From positions 1 through 64,000 of the forward strand of contig JAFUAF010000030.1 in NCBI GenBank assembly GCA_017460805.1: a stretch of DNA of 64,000 bases. The letters are read 5' to 3'. The DNA is from Bacillota bacterium. Its GTDB lineage: Bacteria; Bacillota; Clostridia; Lachnospirales; CAG-274. Below the pieces are notes generated by a model, which ran no database searches, was not told the origin of the DNA, and saw only the letters and a list, made by a program, of their open reading frames with translations. The translations under genes were made by a program, and so were the position numbers. Positions 61,678 to 64,000 of the stretch are shown here, one piece after another (position 1 is the stretch's first letter; each line of letters opens with the position of its first letter).

Positions 61678-63582
61678 TTATTTTGCCATAATACCCAATA
61701 TCTTGTTGCTTCTTGCAATAAACTCGGTCATTTCTTCGTTTGTGAGGGCTCTGTGGCTCATTACGGCAAGGTCGTATATCTGTTTGCAGACGGTCTGTAC
61801 ATCGTCTTTCCTGTCGTCCTTGTCCTTAAGTTCAAGCAAAAGCTTCACAACATTGTTGTTTGCGTTTAAAACAAGCGTTTCATCGGCGGGCATATTCATG
61901 CCGCCCATGCCGTACATAGCGCTCATTTCCTGCATACGTCTGGACTGCTCGCTCAGTTCTATCATAGCCGATACATCCTCGGACTTGAGGTTTTCAACTT
62001 TAATAGAAAGATTTTCCTTTCCGAGATTTTCCTTGAATAATGCTTCAAGGTCGGTCTTCTGCGTTTCGTCGGCTTCGCCCTCGCCCTTTAACATCTCTGT
62101 AACGGCAGAGTCTATACGCTCAAACCTTACACCCTCGCCGTAAGCCTCCATAAAGGAAACAAAAGGTGTATCAAGCTTGGTATCGAGGATAACGGCTTCC
62201 ATGCCCTCGTCCTTGAACATCTTGATATACTGTGCCTGCTGCTGCGGGTCGCTTACATAGAATACCTTGTTTTCGTGCTTGTCCTTTGCCTTGTCCTTGT
62301 ATTCCTGCAAGGTCACATACTCGCCCTCTGTGGTCTTGAAAAGCAGGCTTTCCTTTACCTTGTCAAAGAAATCATGCTCTCTCATGCAGCCGTACTTGAT
62401 AAACGGGCTTATATCGTCCCAGAACTTCGCATACTCGTCACGGCTCTTCTTGAACAGACTGTTCAGCTTGTCCGCCACTTTCTTTGTGATGTACTTGCTC
62501 ATCTTTGTAACATAGCCGTCGTTCTGTAAAAAGCTTCGGCTTACGTTGAGCGGCAGGTCGGGACAATCTATCGTACCCTTTAACAAAAGCAGGAATTCGG
62601 GGATGACCTCTTTTAAGTTATCCGCAATAAATACCTGATTGTTGTATAATTTTACCTGACCTTCGATGCTTTCAAGCTCGTGCTTTAACTTGGGGAAGTA
62701 GAGTATGCCCTTTAAGCGGAACGGGTAGTCCATGTTAAGGTGTATCCAGAATAAAGGCTCGTTAAAATCAAGAAATACCTTGTGATAAAATTCCTTGTAT
62801 TCCTCGTCCGTACACTCGCTCGGCTTTTTGAGCCATAAGGGGTTCGTGTCGTTTATCGGCTTGGGCTCTTCGGGCTCTTTCTTGTCCTCGCCCTCTTCGA
62901 TAGGCTCTTCGGCAGCCTTTTTCTCTGCCTCTTTTATCTCCTCGACATCCTCAAAGTAAATTTCTATCGGCATGAAGTAGCAGTATTTTTCGATAATTTC
63001 CTTTAATTTCCACTTGTCAAGAAAGTCCTTGCTGTCCTCGTTTATGTGCAGGATGATAGTTGTGCCGCGTTCCGTGCGGTCACTTTCGTCCATTTCGTAC
63101 TCAATGCCGCCGTCGCACTTCCAATGCGCCGCCTTTTCGCCCTCTTTATAGCTTAAAGAATCTATCTCGACCGTGTCGGCAACCATAAATGCCGAGTAGA
63201 AACCGAGACCGAAGTGACCGATAATGTCCGCGCCGCCTTCGCCCATCTGCTCCTGATACTTGGTGATAAAATCATTAGCACCCGAGAAAGCTATCTGCGT
63301 GATATATTCCTTTATCTCGTCCGCCGTCATACCGATACCGTTATCAATGACCTCGATAGTCTTGTTTTCCTTGTCAAGACGCACGGTTATCTTGTATTTT
63401 ACATCATCTTCAACTTTTGCTTCGCCCATATCCACAAGCTTTTTCAGCTTGTTTACCGCATCACAGCCGTTTGATACCAGCTCGCGCAGGAAAATATCGC
63501 TGTCCGAGTAGAGCCACTTTTTTATAACGGGTAAAATATTTTCGCTGTTAATAGATAAATTGCCTTTTTCCATTACTTTCAA
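61678..63582 (-). CDS. htpG: Molecular chaperone HtpG (Hsp90)
   Basis: A 634-residue Hsp90. The N-terminal ATPase domain has ELVSNGCDAVNKL, EVIDNGIGMT and IGHFGLGFYSAFMVA. An acidic insert (about 225-250) is followed by the middle domain and the dimerisation end. Promoter and CIRCE lie directly upstream, so it is under HrcA-type heat control. Confidence 0.97.
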   Translation of the reverse strand: MKVMEKGNLSINSENILPVIKKWLYSDSDIFLRELVSNGCDAVNKLKKLVDMGEAKVEDDVKYKITVRLDKENKTIEVIDNGIGMTADEIKEYITQIAFSGANDFITKYQEQMGEGGADIIGHFGLGFYSAFMVADTVEIDSLSYKEGEKAAHWKCDGGIEYEMDESDRTERGTTIILHINEDSKDFLDKWKLKEIIEKYCYFMPIEIYFEDVEEIKEAEKKAAEEPIEEGEDKKEPEEPKPINDTNPLWLKKPSECTDEEYKEFYHKVFLDFNEPLFWIHLNMDYPFRLKGILYFPKLKHELESIEGQVKLYNNQVFIADNLKEVIPEFLLLLKGTIDCPDLPLNVSRSFLQNDGYVTKMSKYITKKVADKLNSLFKKSRDEYAKFWDDISPFIKYGCMREHDFFDKVKESLLFKTTEGEYVTLQEYKDKAKDKHENKVFYVSDPQQQAQYIKMFKDEGMEAVILDTKLDTPFVSFMEAYGEGVRFERIDSAVTEMLKGEGEADETQKTDLEALFKENLGKENLSIKVENLKSEDVSAMIELSEQSRRMQEMSAMYGMGGMNMPADETLVLNANNNVVKLLLELKDKDDRKDDVQTVCKQIYDLAVMSHRALTNEEMTEFIARSNKILGIMAK

Positions 63583-63621
63583 CTCCTTGAATATTTGTGT
63601 GTATTATTTAACTTAATTAAC

Positions 63622-63683
63622 ATTATACTACAAAAAAACAAAATGTCAAGAAAAAATTAGCACTCACTTAAAATGAGTGCTAA
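63622..63683 (-). promoter_or_regulatory. htpG promoter with CIRCE operator
   Basis: CIRCE at 63657-63683: TTAGCACTC, nine bases, GAGTGCTAA, a perfect inverted repeat bound by HrcA. On the minus strand TTGACA (63649-63644), 16 bp, TATAAT (63627-63622). The operator lies just upstream of the -35 box. Confidence 0.93.
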
Positions 63684-63689
63684 CAGGTC

Positions 63690-64000
63690 TTATCCAAACT
63701 TTTCTATCGTTTCTTCAAGCGTGTCGCCGCAGACGGTTATTGCCCTTTTGCAGCATTTTTTCAGCTTGCCGCAGCAGGATGTGCCAAGGCGGCGGTGCAC
63801 ATTGTCCAGAAAATACAGGCGCGCCCTGCCAAGTGCGGCTTCGTCATCCCTGAAGTAATAGCCAAGGAACAAAACGCCCGTTATTACCGCGCTGCACATC
63901 CCGTTTATGCCAAGCCCGTTGTTGAGCGCAAAGTTCATATCATAAACGCCGTCGGGAAATTTTACGCCGTAAACTTCTTCGCACGCCTTAAAAATGCAGG
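63690..64000 (-). CDS. C_GCAxxG_C_C family protein (partial, start outside window)
   Basis: The C-terminal about 103 residues of a putative redox-active protein. Visible are CIFKACEEVYGVKFP, GLGINGMCSAVITGVLFLGYYF and the closing TSCCGKLKKCC, matching the family's spaced cysteines and Gly-rich turn (the usual TCGA reads MCSA here). The gene runs off the window edge, so its start is unseen. It ends 7 bp before the CIRCE element. Confidence 0.7.
   Translation of the reverse strand, partial: CIFKACEEVYGVKFPDGVYDMNFALNNGLGINGMCSAVITGVLFLGYYFRDDEAALGRARLYFLDNVHRRLGTSCCGKLKKCCKRAITVCGDTLEETIEKFG

Overview
The window looks like a chromosomal segment of an anaerobic, spore-forming, low-to-medium GC Firmicute of the Clostridia, probably a gut or rumen Oscillospiraceae/Ruminococcus-like organism. 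The evidence is a SCIFF peptide with its maturase, a YyaC-type sporulation protein, two secreted proteins with C-terminal dockerins, a glycyl radical enzyme, a CIRCE element before htpG, and a large Gram-positive type SRP RNA. No rRNA, tRNA, CRISPR array or intact transposase was found.

Layout. 0-7.4 kb: a small Nif11-like ORF, a MITE-like element, a kinase-lipoprotein-AAA+-deoC run, then an inverted pair encoding a LysM membrane protein and a histidine kinase, a second inverted-repeat element and yyaC. 7.4-17.2 kb: a 1667-residue dockerin-bearing subtilase, scfA/scfB, a hypothetical gene and a dockerin-bearing InlB-repeat protein. 17.3-18.5 kb: a gene graveyard (DUF1016-like, hemA', hemC' and a chelatase-like ORF).

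18.6-47.2 kb is the most interesting part, a sulfur island of two convergent arms. The plus-strand arm encodes a small siroheme/ferredoxin sulfite-reductase-like protein, a TauABC importer, a rhodanese-TtcA fusion, a second sulfonate-type ABC importer, a probable isethionate sulfite-lyase with its activase, a probable sulfoacetaldehyde reductase, a taurine aminotransferase candidate, PLP synthase PdxST and a MocR-type regulator. Read together: taurine in, transamination to sulfoacetaldehyde, reduction to isethionate, radical cleavage to acetaldehyde plus sulfite, then sulfite reduction. The minus-strand arm encodes two ubiquitin-like sulfur-carrier systems: an HcyS/HcyF/HcyD/MetY-like set with TusA and thioredoxin, and a CysO-MoeZ fusion with a JAMM protease and CysM. 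It also carries CysK, a CymR-like Rrf2 regulator, an AraC-type regulator, serine acetyltransferase EpsC, and a family 2A encapsulin shell directly followed by a SufS-type cysteine desulfurase with a long N-terminal cargo-loading extension. This arm would turn reduced sulfur into cysteine and homocysteine, with a desulfurase-filled protein nanocompartment on the side.

47.4-64 kb is ordinary housekeeping on the minus strand: secDF, thyX, recR-ybaB-dnaX preceded by the SRP RNA, an FMN-riboswitch-controlled ribD-ribE-ribBA-ribH operon, several membrane proteins next to a cluster of GC-rich palindromes with a duplicated gene end, htpG with CIRCE, and a partial C_GCAxxG_C_C family gene at the edge. 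Functional names rest on motifs, remembered family features and gene order; no search was run.
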